A stretch of DNA of 16,281 bases, from contig CAZVNP010000059.1 of NCBI GenBank assembly GCA_964628285.1, forward strand, positions 1 through 16,281, read 5' to 3'. This stretch comes from JAPLDP01 sp964628285. GTDB lineage: Bacteria; Bacteroidota; Bacteroidia; Bacteroidales; JAGONC01. The notes under the pieces are model-generated. The model had not been told where the DNA came from and did no database searches. It worked only from the letters and a program-made list of their open reading frames with translations. The number at the start of each line of letters is the position of its first letter. Within the stretch, counting starts at the first letter, position 1. A program made the position numbers and the translations under genes. Below, in pieces: positions 1-7,082 of this stretch.

Positions 1-2373
1 TCAGTTCGATAATACTTCAAAGGAATGCCCCGGAAGAGTTATCGTGATCATATGGTTTCTTGTCTCAAAGGGTGTTCCAAGGAGTGCTTTGAAGGACTGA
101 CCTTTGAATGGAGAGGGTATCTCAAAAGTGACGGTCCTGGTTTCCGGTCCTTTATTGAAAACGGCTATGCCGGCTTTGTCGAAATAAGATCTCATGTAGG
201 CCAATGTTGTCTGTGACATTTCGAGCACACGGAAGTCACCAAAGAGGAACGGCATATTATGTGCCCTGAGCGCGATGAGTTTTTTGGTGATGTCTCTGAG
301 TTCTTTTTCGTTGTCGTTCAGTCCGGTGAATTTCATCATGCGCCGGTTGTCGGGGTCATTGGCGCCGGGCATGCCGATCTCGTCGCCATAGAAGATGACG
401 GGTATCCCGGGAATGGTCATGTTGAACGCTATGAGCTCCGCCATTTTCTTATACCCGACGGGATCTTTCACTTCGATATCGCGTGTCCATCCGGCTTTCT
501 TGCTGTCTTCGGCGAAGGTCATCGCACCGCTGGCATAGGAGATGAAGCGTGCCCTGTCCTGGTTGTCGGTAATATACCCCATCAGGTTATGATGGCCATA
601 ATACATGAAGCTTTCCTGCAATGTATTGATCAGGTTGCCGAAGGGTTCATGATCGCGGACCAGGACTCCTATGGCGGCATCGTAGACATTGAAGTCGAAC
701 TGGCCGTCAAGTTCACCCGAGTTGACGTAGCTGCTGATCAGATCGCCGTTGCCATAGGTCTCGCCGATCTGGAATACGGGACGGTGCTCCGGAATGATGA
801 TTTCTTTCTTGATCTTACGGGTCAGTGTCCTCCAGAATATCTCAGGGATGTGCTTGGTGGCGTCATGGCGGAAGCCGTCCAGCTGGTATGTTTTGAGCCA
901 GTAAACGGCCGAATCTGACAGCATGTTATACACTTCGGGACGCGACAGGTCGAGCGTGGGCAGGAAGACATCAAACCAGGTGGTCAGCCTGTATTCATCC
1001 CATCGTTCAGTATTTAGACGGCCGTCGGGGAGGTACAGGTTGGTCACCCAGTTGGGATGGGTCTTGTAAAAAGGATGATCCTTGTGAACATGGTGCGCTA
1101 CAAAATCAAGCAGGATGTTCAGGTCATTATGGTGGGCCTCGCCGACCATCTCCTTGAAATCGGCAGAGGTACCGAAGTGGTCATCGACCTGAGTGAACGA
1201 AGTGGGCCAGTAACCATGATACCCTGAAAATTTGGTCCTGGGATCCGGATACAATCCCCACGCACCCCTGGCATTCTGCACTACCGGCGACATCCATATG
1301 GTGTTGACGCCCAGATCGCTGAAAAAACCTTCGTCGATCTTGGCGGTGATACCCTTGATATCGCCGCCCTGGTAATTGACCCTGGGAAGTATTTCAGGAT
1401 CGGGGACAGGGTGGTCGTTGGAGGTATCGCCGTCATAAAACCTGTCGACCATGATGTTGTATATGATCATGGATTCTTTGTCACCACGTGTTAGCAGGGA
1501 CGGGTCCTTAATGACCCGTCCCTGCTCAAGGGGTATCAAAATATCATTGCTTTCACCGGCGTCGTTGTAGGACCATATCCTGATATAGGAACGGTCGAAC
1601 GCGGCAGCCTCCACAGGGATGAGGATATCCAGCCTGTTGTGATGCCGCCGGATATAACCTTCTCCGAGACGGTAATTCTGGAAGAAGACAAAGTATTTTG
1701 TCACGGGGTTGTGGCACCCGGTTGTGATGTGGTGGTCGTTGCAGGCGACCGAATACAGGAATGGCCTGTTCTTGCCCTGGACATCGCCTATTTTCAGGAC
1801 AGAGTTATAACCGCCCATGTTGTTATCGGCCGAGTCAGGGTTGGCGGGGTCGAGGCGCCAATGACCGTCGGTGACCACCTGGTAGAAGTATGTGCCCGGA
1901 TTGAGTGCCAGGGTCGTCTGCCACAGCCCGTTGCTGTTCTCCAGAGGTGTCGCCGCGGGATTCCATCCGTTGATGCTGCCGGCCAGACTGACATGGCCAT
2001 AGTCCACACCTTTGGGATCGAAGGTGAAGGTGTGCATGATCCGCCGTGATTTCCTGACAAGAATGGAATAAGGATATCCCTTTTCCCAGACCTCCATCAC
2101 ACTTAAAACAGGCTCACGACCATCGGCAACATACATGATGACATCATCGCCTGCCGTGTAATGAACATTCTTCCCATTAATGAGAATGGAGTCGATCAAT
2201 GACAGGTCCATAAAATAATCTTCCGGATGGATCAGGGTGGTATCGGATTGTAACAGGATGGGTGTGGCCAGGCCAACAATCTGAAGTCCGCTGTGGATGT
2301 GCAGTTCCGGAGCCCGGCGTACGCATCCCGAAAGGATGAGGATCGCTGAGAAAAGGAGGATCTTCGTTTTCAT
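1..2373 (-). CDS. GH13 alpha-amylase family lipoprotein with N-terminal E-set (CBM48-like) domain
   Basis: The 790-residue protein is complete; its stop codon is the first codon of the window. A lipoprotein signal peptide ends in the lipobox LSGC (Cys17). Residues about 112-200 look like an immunoglobulin-like E-set/CBM48 glycan-binding domain (AGSINGWNP, GTYFYQVVTDG), after a less recognisable beta-rich segment. A further beta-rich stretch runs to about 290, and the GH13 barrel starts near 300 (IIYNIMVDRFYDGD). Catalytic motifs are region I at 423-428 (DFVAHH), region II GFRHDATKH with nucleophile Asp504, region III IGETYG with acid/base Glu538, and region IV DNQD with Asp606. The usual Asn-His of region I reads His-His, and the His of region IV reads Gln. 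The triad is intact, so I expect an active alpha-1,4-glucan hydrolase in the envelope; exact specificity is not readable. Only one base separates it from the SusA-like gene upstream, implying co-transcription. Confidence 0.9.
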   Translation of the reverse strand: MKTKILLFSAILILSGCVRRAPELHIHSGLQIVGLATPILLQSDTTLIHPEDYFMDLSLIDSILINGKNVHYTAGDDVIMYVADGREPVLSVMEVWEKGYPYSILVRKSRRIMHTFTFDPKGVDYGHVSLAGSINGWNPAATPLENSNGLWQTTLALNPGTYFYQVVTDGHWRLDPANPDSADNNMGGYNSVLKIGDVQGKNRPFLYSVACNDHHITTGCHNPVTKYFVFFQNYRLGEGYIRRHHNRLDILIPVEAAAFDRSYIRIWSYNDAGESNDILIPLEQGRVIKDPSLLTRGDKESMIIYNIMVDRFYDGDTSNDHPVPDPEILPRVNYQGGDIKGITAKIDEGFFSDLGVNTIWMSPVVQNARGAWGLYPDPRTKFSGYHGYWPTSFTQVDDHFGTSADFKEMVGEAHHNDLNILLDFVAHHVHKDHPFYKTHPNWVTNLYLPDGRLNTERWDEYRLTTWFDVFLPTLDLSRPEVYNMLSDSAVYWLKTYQLDGFRHDATKHIPEIFWRTLTRKIKKEIIIPEHRPVFQIGETYGNGDLISSYVNSGELDGQFDFNVYDAAIGVLVRDHEPFGNLINTLQESFMYYGHHNLMGYITDNQDRARFISYASGAMTFAEDSKKAGWTRDIEVKDPVGYKKMAELIAFNMTIPGIPVIFYGDEIGMPGANDPDNRRMMKFTGLNDNEKELRDITKKLIALRAHNMPFLFGDFRVLEMSQTTLAYMRSYFDKAGIAVFNKGPETRTVTFEIPSPFKGQSFKALLGTPFETRNHMITITLPGHSFEVLSN
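1493..1526. repeat. Perfect 14-bp inverted repeat inside a coding region
   Basis: The arms AGCAGGGACGGGTC (1493-1506) and GACCCGTCCCTGCT (1513-1526) are exact reverse complements, separated by six bases (CTTAAT). The repeat lies inside the GH13 lipoprotein gene and encodes residues 283-294, at the junction between the N-terminal beta domains and the catalytic barrel. A GC-rich hairpin of this size would form in the mRNA. Confidence 0.85.
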
Positions 2374-2374
2374 T

Positions 2375-4234
2375 TCAGTGAGATTGTGTTTTTAATTCAA
2401 TTATCCGTACCGATTTGGATGGGACCGTAATGGTGCTCAAGTCATCGATCATGATGCCGTTCATTACATCGTACCCTCTTGAATAATCATCCATGCACTC
2501 GGAATAGTGCCCTGTTGTAACGTTTTTCTGTTCCGTTGTATTGTTCATGATCACCATGACCGTTCCGGATGAGTTGTATCTGAAGTAAGTATAGATGCCA
2601 TCTTCAGGGACGAAATGTGTGAGCCGGCCGTTATGGATCATGGTTTTCATATGGCGCCATGTGATGAGTGTTTGAAGGAAGTTAAACGCTTCATTTTGCC
2701 GGGTTGTTCTGCCCGGTGCTGTGAAGGCGTTCAAGGTGTCGCCGGGCCAACCGCCTGGAAAATCGGCCCTGACATGACCGTGGCCCTCCTCGGCGCGGCC
2801 CGTCATCAGGATCTCGGTGCCGTAATAGATCACCGGGATGCCACGGGTGGTCAGTATGTATGCCATGCCCATCCTGAACTTATTGAAATCGTCACCCACG
2901 CTGGTGAAAAAACGGGTCAGGTCGTGGTTGTCGGCGAACACCAGGTTGCGTTCCGGATGGGCATAAACAAAGTCCTGGGCGATAACATCATAAAGTCCTG
3001 CCAGACCTGTAAAATAGCCCTCATTTTCATTAAAGACACGTGACAGAGCATAATACAGTGGGAAGTCGGTGACGCCGGGGATGAAGGAATTGTACCCGTC
3101 GCTGTTGTGCGCATCTTCCTGGAAATAGGCCGTCATGGACTCATCTTGCAGCCAGGCCTCGCCGACAATGGTGAAGAAGGGATACTCTTTTCTGATACGT
3201 TGCCCCCACTGTGCAATCATCTCCTTGTAAACATAAGGCTGGGTGTCGAGCCTGATACCGTCGAGCCCGGTATATTCGATCCACCAGATGCTGTTCTGAA
3301 TGAGATAGTCCGTCAGAAAGACGTTTTTCTGGTTGAGATCGGCCATGTGCCTGTCGAACCATCCTGTGAGCATTTTGGTCCGGTCATAACCGGAGGCATG
3401 AGAGTCCATGAGAGTGGAAGCCCTGAAATTGGATGGTGTGTATTCGGGGAACTGATGAATCCAGTCGTAGGACGGCAGATCACGGATAAACCAGTGAAAG
3501 GTGCTGCAGTGGTTGAAGACCATGTCCATGATCACTTTGAGACCTCTGGCGTGGCAACTGTCGATGAGGTCAAGATACTCGTCATTGGTGCCCAGACGCG
3601 GGTCGGTTTTATAAAAGTCGGTGATGGCATAACCATGATAGGAATAGCTGGGGTTGTTGTTTTCCAGAACAGGGTTGAGCCAAAGGGCTGTCACGCCAAG
3701 GTCTGTGATATAATCAAGATGGTCGGTGATACCTTTCAGGTCACCGCCGTGGCGTCCGTTGGGGTCATGGCGGTCGGCTTTCTCCAGCATGCCCGGCATG
3801 TTGTCGTTGGTCGTATCGCCGTCGGCAAAGCGGTCGGGCATGATCAGGTATACGACATCTGAGGCGTCAAAGCCTTTTCGCTGCGATGATCCGTGACGGC
3901 GTTCATACAGGTGATAGCGGTAGCGGGCCACGACGGAGTCCCCGCGGCGGAAGGCGATGGTAAAGGCGCCATGTAAGGTATACTTGTCGATGATCAGGTC
4001 CAGGAAGAGATAATTGGGGTTGTCGATGCGGTTGGTCTTCACCAGGGTGACACCGTCGTAGTCAATGAAAGGATCGGTCGTGGCGATGTCACGGCCGTGA
4101 ACCAGTAGTTGCAGCGAGGAGTCGTTCATGCCCGTCCACCAGAATGGAGGCTCCACATGATCAGGAACCGTATCCTGAGCATAAACAAAATGGGGTATCA
4201 GAAGGCTTAATATGAAAAAAAAGCTTCCAATCAT
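2375..4234 (-). CDS. SusA-like neopullulanase/cyclomaltodextrinase (GH13), secreted
   Basis: I chose the ATG at 4234, which gives 619 residues, because the protein then begins with a clear signal peptide (hydrophobic GSFFFILSLLIPHF, probable cleavage near YA-QD). The longer reading from 4333 would translate a repeat array and overlap the transporter gene. There is no lipobox Cys, so a periplasmic enzyme is expected. Residues about 27-110 match the N-terminal domain typical of SusA/cyclomaltodextrinase proteins (EPPFWWTGM, LQLLVHG). The barrel starts near 126 (YLIMPDRFADGD). Motifs: region I DMVFNH (237-242), region II GIRLDTQPY with nucleophile Asp330, region III IVGEAW with Glu359, region IV ADNHD with Asp438. 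A C-terminal beta domain follows from about 530. Length and domain order agree with Bacteroides SusA, a neopullulanase acting on maltooligosaccharides, pullulan and cyclodextrins. It lies directly upstream of the GH13 lipoprotein gene and 58 bases after the metal-transporter gene. Confidence 0.9.
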   Translation of the reverse strand: MIGSFFFILSLLIPHFVYAQDTVPDHVEPPFWWTGMNDSSLQLLVHGRDIATTDPFIDYDGVTLVKTNRIDNPNYLFLDLIIDKYTLHGAFTIAFRRGDSVVARYRYHLYERRHGSSQRKGFDASDVVYLIMPDRFADGDTTNDNMPGMLEKADRHDPNGRHGGDLKGITDHLDYITDLGVTALWLNPVLENNNPSYSYHGYAITDFYKTDPRLGTNDEYLDLIDSCHARGLKVIMDMVFNHCSTFHWFIRDLPSYDWIHQFPEYTPSNFRASTLMDSHASGYDRTKMLTGWFDRHMADLNQKNVFLTDYLIQNSIWWIEYTGLDGIRLDTQPYVYKEMIAQWGQRIRKEYPFFTIVGEAWLQDESMTAYFQEDAHNSDGYNSFIPGVTDFPLYYALSRVFNENEGYFTGLAGLYDVIAQDFVYAHPERNLVFADNHDLTRFFTSVGDDFNKFRMGMAYILTTRGIPVIYYGTEILMTGRAEEGHGHVRADFPGGWPGDTLNAFTAPGRTTRQNEAFNFLQTLITWRHMKTMIHNGRLTHFVPEDGIYTYFRYNSSGTVMVIMNNTTEQKNVTTGHYSECMDDYSRGYDVMNGIMIDDLSTITVPSKSVRIIELKTQSH

Positions 4235-4262
4235 TATCCGGATAGTCGTACCTGAACTGAAC

Positions 4263-4290
4263 ATTGAGTGTTGAGTGTTGAATATTGAAT
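4263..4290. repeat. Four tandem heptamers, (A/G)TTGA(A/G)T
   Basis: Read on the plus strand, 4263-4269 ATTGAGT, 4270-4276 GTTGAGT, 4277-4283 GTTGAAT and 4284-4290 ATTGAAT form a head-to-tail array with no spacer. It fills the gap between the stop codon of the cation transporter and the start of the SusA-like gene. I have the impression that similar short A/T-rich heptamer arrays occur between genes in other Bacteroidota, but this was not checked. Confidence 0.8.
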
Positions 4291-4292
4291 CT

Positions 4293-5162
4293 TTATCTGT
4301 CCTGCGGCTCGAAATGCACATGCACCTCGGCACGTTCTACTGCCACCCTGATCCTCTCTTCAATAAGGTCCACGATGTGGTGTGCCTCCTCCAGGCTTAG
4401 CTTCGAATCTACATGAATGGATATCTCAATAAAGACCTGAGCCCCTGCTTCCCTTACTTTCAGGTCGTGAAAATATAAAACTTCAGGCATTTCCCTGAGC
4501 ATCCGGGTTACCTTTTCGGTGATATCCATCGGTGCCCTGTCGAGGAGAACGTCCACCGACTTCTTACCCAGGCGGAAGGATATGACGATGACAATAGCTG
4601 CCACGCCCAGGGCGGCTATCGCATCGGCGAAAAAGAAACCCAGGTGGGCACATATCAAACCGGCAAGAACAACCAGGGAACTCCAGATATCGGTGGAAAA
4701 ATGCAGGGCATCGGCTTTCAGAGCCTGGCTGTTATGTTTAACGGCTGCTTTGTTCAGTGCCCTGGAACGCGAAAAATCCACAGCAATAGAGAACAGCACC
4801 ACGATGTAACTCCAGGCATTGACCTCAATTTCAACCCTCCCGGTCGCCAGGCGGCGGACAGCTTCATAAATGATCCAGAGACAGGTCATGAAGAGCAGCA
4901 GGGTCTCCGCCAGGGCCGAGACATTCTCGAATTTACCGTGGCCATAATGATGATCCGCATCAACAGGCTTGTCGGAAATCCTGACCGCATAAAACGTAAT
5001 GGCTGCCGCTACCAGATCCAGACCTGAGTGCAACGCTTCGGACAGTATGCCCAGGCTGCCTGTCAGTATCCCGATGATCAGCTTGAATGAGGTCAGGGAT
5101 ATGGCGGCCAACAGGGAGAGCAGGGTCACTCTTTTTTTCTCTCTGACGGCGACTGTTTCCAT
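4293..5162 (-). CDS. Cation diffusion facilitator (CDF) family metal efflux transporter
   Basis: The 289-residue inner-membrane protein has about six hydrophobic segments followed by a cytoplasmic ferredoxin-like domain, the normal CDF layout and length. The transport site is readable: HSGLD (His45, Asp49) in helix 2 and HFSTD (His154, Asp158) in helix 5. A His/Asp/His/Asp set, rather than the Asp/Asp/His/Asp of E. coli YiiP, is the pattern usually linked to Zn2+ in ZnT-type members. The conserved HHYGHGKFE stretch is at 71-79. In the C-terminal domain His232, His250, His283 and Glu285 lie where YiiP-type proteins bind regulatory zinc. Function is therefore proton-coupled export of Zn2+ or a similar divalent metal. 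The start lies only nine bases from the end of the preceding GH13 gene, so it is probably co-transcribed with glucan hydrolases, which is an odd place for metal efflux. Confidence 0.9.
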   Translation of the reverse strand: METVAVREKKRVTLLSLLAAISLTSFKLIIGILTGSLGILSEALHSGLDLVAAAITFYAVRISDKPVDADHHYGHGKFENVSALAETLLLFMTCLWIIYEAVRRLATGRVEIEVNAWSYIVVLFSIAVDFSRSRALNKAAVKHNSQALKADALHFSTDIWSSLVVLAGLICAHLGFFFADAIAALGVAAIVIVISFRLGKKSVDVLLDRAPMDITEKVTRMLREMPEVLYFHDLKVREAGAQVFIEISIHVDSKLSLEEAHHIVDLIEERIRVAVERAEVHVHFEPQDR

Positions 5163-5171
5163 GTTTTAAGC

Positions 5172-7019
5172 TTATTGTCTGATAAGGATCATGCCCCACT
5201 TGGGAAGGACTCTAAGAGCCAGTTTCCTGTCAGATGTCACCACAGCGCCATGGTCGTTCAGTACATCGAGGTATTTCGCATCATCATGGATTCTGAATTC
5301 GGCATTCTGAACTTTATCGCTGTTATTGATGACGATCAGTGCCGACTGATCCTCGTAATTCCTTGAGAAAACATATATCTCTTTGCGGTCGTCCATAAAA
5401 ACCGTTTGAAAGTCACCTTTTTGCAGGACCTTCCACCGGTTTCTGATACCGATCAGTTTTTTATAGTGGTCCATTAGGGGATGGTTGACGGCGACCGCCT
5501 CGGCGGGATTTCTGACTTTCCCGTCAGGCATATAGCGGGCGCTGTTGTAAACCATTTCATCCCACAGCATCGGTTTGCGGCAGCAGGGGTCTTTGGCGCC
5601 CCACATGCCGGCTTCATCGCCGTAAAAGATCATGGGAGCACCGGGATAGGTCATCTGGAAGAGGCTCATCAGGCGCAGGATGGCCTCAGCCCGGGCATCA
5701 GGGCGGCCGGTATTGTAATGAGGATTGGTGGCTTTGGATTCGTCAAAATAACTGTTTTTATCTGAGAAGCTGCAACTCCAGGTGTTCATGATTCGTGAGG
5801 AGGGCCTGTCGGTGTCATGGCTGCCCAGCAGGTTCTGCATGGCGAGGGTGACACCGGGGCGGCAGGCTTCCCTGAGGTTTTGCAGCAGGTTGTCGAACAG
5901 GCTCACGGGACAACGCGCGGGGCCATTGATGAAAAACTCGCTGGTGATGAACATGAAATTGTAATTCATCACCGCATCGAATTGGTCCCCTTTCAGATAG
6001 GGTACGATAATGTTCACCGGTTCGATGACCTCGCCGGTGATATAGGCTTCGGGATTGATCGACCTGACCAGTTTTCTGAACGCTTTCCAGAAACGATGGT
6101 TCACCTGGTCTGCCACGTCGAGACGCCAGCCGTCGATGCCGGCGACGGAGTTGCCGTCACCCTCAGGGTCCATCCAGCGCCGCACCGCAGCAAAGATATA
6201 GGCCTTGGGACCGGGCGCCATGCCTTTCCTGGTTTCCCTCAGCACAGGCATGTCCTTCACCCCCCACCAGCCTTCATATTCGAATTTGGTGCCCTTGCCG
6301 GGATCGTCCCAGGAGGTGATGACAAACCAGTCCTTAAAACGTGACCGCTGCTGATTCTTAATGACATCCTGAAAGGCAAAGCTCGTGACACCCATATGGT
6401 TGAAGACACCGTCGAAGATGATCTTCATGCCTCTTTGATGCACCTCCCTGATAAGCCGGAGCATCAGCCTGTCGGCAGCGGTCCACACCCATGTGGAAGG
6501 ATCATCGGGAGTCTCCGTGGCGATGAGCTTTTTATCGCCGTCTCGGTCAGGGCCGAAGGTGGGGTCAATGTGATGGTAACACGACTGGTCATACTTATGC
6601 GACGAGGGCGCGGTGAACACAGGGTTCAGGTAAATAGCTCCGATACCGAGATATTTCAGGTAATCGAGCTTGTCGATGATACCCTGTATGTCACCGCCAT
6701 AGCGGCGGCGGGTGATGTTGTACCAGATGTCCCTGCCGTTGGCTTTTTCGTAAGGCTGCAACTCATACCAGTCCGACGTCCAGGGATGCACCTGCCACGG
6801 CAGGATGCTGTCGTGGGGCCAGGCACCACGCAGGTCGGCAAAGGTGGGGTCGTTGGTTGTATCACCGTTGCGGAAACGCTCGGGGAAGATCTGATACCAC
6901 ACCACCTCACCGGCCCATGAGGGCACTGACCGCATATTTTTCGCTGTCTTACTCCAGCATCCTATGAATGAAACAATAAAAACGGCGAAAATAGAATTTA
7001 ACAGAACACGGGATCTCAT
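5172..7019 (-). CDS. GH13 neopullulanase/cyclomaltodextrinase-type lipoprotein
   Basis: This 615-residue protein has a lipoprotein-like signal peptide ending in SFIGC (Cys21; Phe at -3 is unusual). The barrel begins almost at once (VVWYQIFPERFRNGD, 39-53), with no N-terminal glycan-binding domain. Motifs: region I DGVFNH (203-208), region II GWRLDVADQV with nucleophile Asp301, region III ITGEVIE with Glu330, region IV LLGSHD with Asp402. The segment SSHKYDQSCYHHIDPTFG (139-156) and the GSHD form of region IV are typical of the neopullulanase/cyclomaltodextrinase branch (compare GH13_20). Expected activity is hydrolysis of maltooligosaccharides, cyclodextrins or pullulan in the envelope. An AAGGA sequence lies three bases upstream of the ATG. 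It appears to lead an operon with the CDF transporter and two more GH13 genes. It is clearly a different GH13 type from both downstream enzymes, so not a recent duplicate. Confidence 0.9.
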   Translation of the reverse strand: MRSRVLLNSIFAVFIVSFIGCWSKTAKNMRSVPSWAGEVVWYQIFPERFRNGDTTNDPTFADLRGAWPHDSILPWQVHPWTSDWYELQPYEKANGRDIWYNITRRRYGGDIQGIIDKLDYLKYLGIGAIYLNPVFTAPSSHKYDQSCYHHIDPTFGPDRDGDKKLIATETPDDPSTWVWTAADRLMLRLIREVHQRGMKIIFDGVFNHMGVTSFAFQDVIKNQQRSRFKDWFVITSWDDPGKGTKFEYEGWWGVKDMPVLRETRKGMAPGPKAYIFAAVRRWMDPEGDGNSVAGIDGWRLDVADQVNHRFWKAFRKLVRSINPEAYITGEVIEPVNIIVPYLKGDQFDAVMNYNFMFITSEFFINGPARCPVSLFDNLLQNLREACRPGVTLAMQNLLGSHDTDRPSSRIMNTWSCSFSDKNSYFDESKATNPHYNTGRPDARAEAILRLMSLFQMTYPGAPMIFYGDEAGMWGAKDPCCRKPMLWDEMVYNSARYMPDGKVRNPAEAVAVNHPLMDHYKKLIGIRNRWKVLQKGDFQTVFMDDRKEIYVFSRNYEDQSALIVINNSDKVQNAEFRIHDDAKYLDVLNDHGAVVTSDRKLALRVLPKWGMILIRQ

Positions 7020-7033
7020 GGTTCCTTATAAAC

Positions 7034-7061
7034 AAAAAACAGACGGTGACCTCAACCGTCT
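7034..7061 (-). terminator. Probable rho-independent terminator after the protease gene
   Basis: On the minus strand, AGACGGT, a seven-base loop and ACCGTCT form a perfect 7-bp stem (plus-strand 7041-7047 and 7055-7061), followed after one G by six T (7034-7039). It lies 21 bases past the protease stop codon and just upstream of the next gene, so it could end protease transcripts or act as a leader hairpin for the downstream operon. Confidence 0.65.
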
Positions 7062-7071
7062 CCATTCACTG

Positions 7072-7079
7072 CAAAAATA
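7072..7079 (-). promoter_or_regulatory. Candidate -7 box (TAnnTTTG) for the leftward GH13 operon
   Basis: The minus-strand sequence TATTTTTG matches the Bacteroidota -7 consensus TAnnTTTG. It lies between the protease stop codon and the terminator-like hairpin, 52 bases from the downstream ATG. I see no good TTTG -33 element at the usual distance, and T-rich sequence matches easily by chance. Confidence 0.25.
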
Positions 7080-7082
7080 AAG

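Noticed and set aside
259..918. Long open frame on the plus strand opposite the GH13 lipoprotein gene (a similar one lies at 3107-3862)
   Set aside because: It is antisense to a strongly conserved enzyme, and the translation shows no recognisable domain; it is a by-product of codon bias.
2354..2360. AGGAGGA as a Shine-Dalgarno sequence on the plus strand
   Set aside because: It lies inside the signal-peptide codons of a minus-strand gene and no plus-strand gene follows.
4235..4333. Upstream extension of the SusA-like gene to an ATG at 4333
   Set aside because: It would overlap the CDF gene, translate the heptamer array and put 33 residues before a clear signal peptide.
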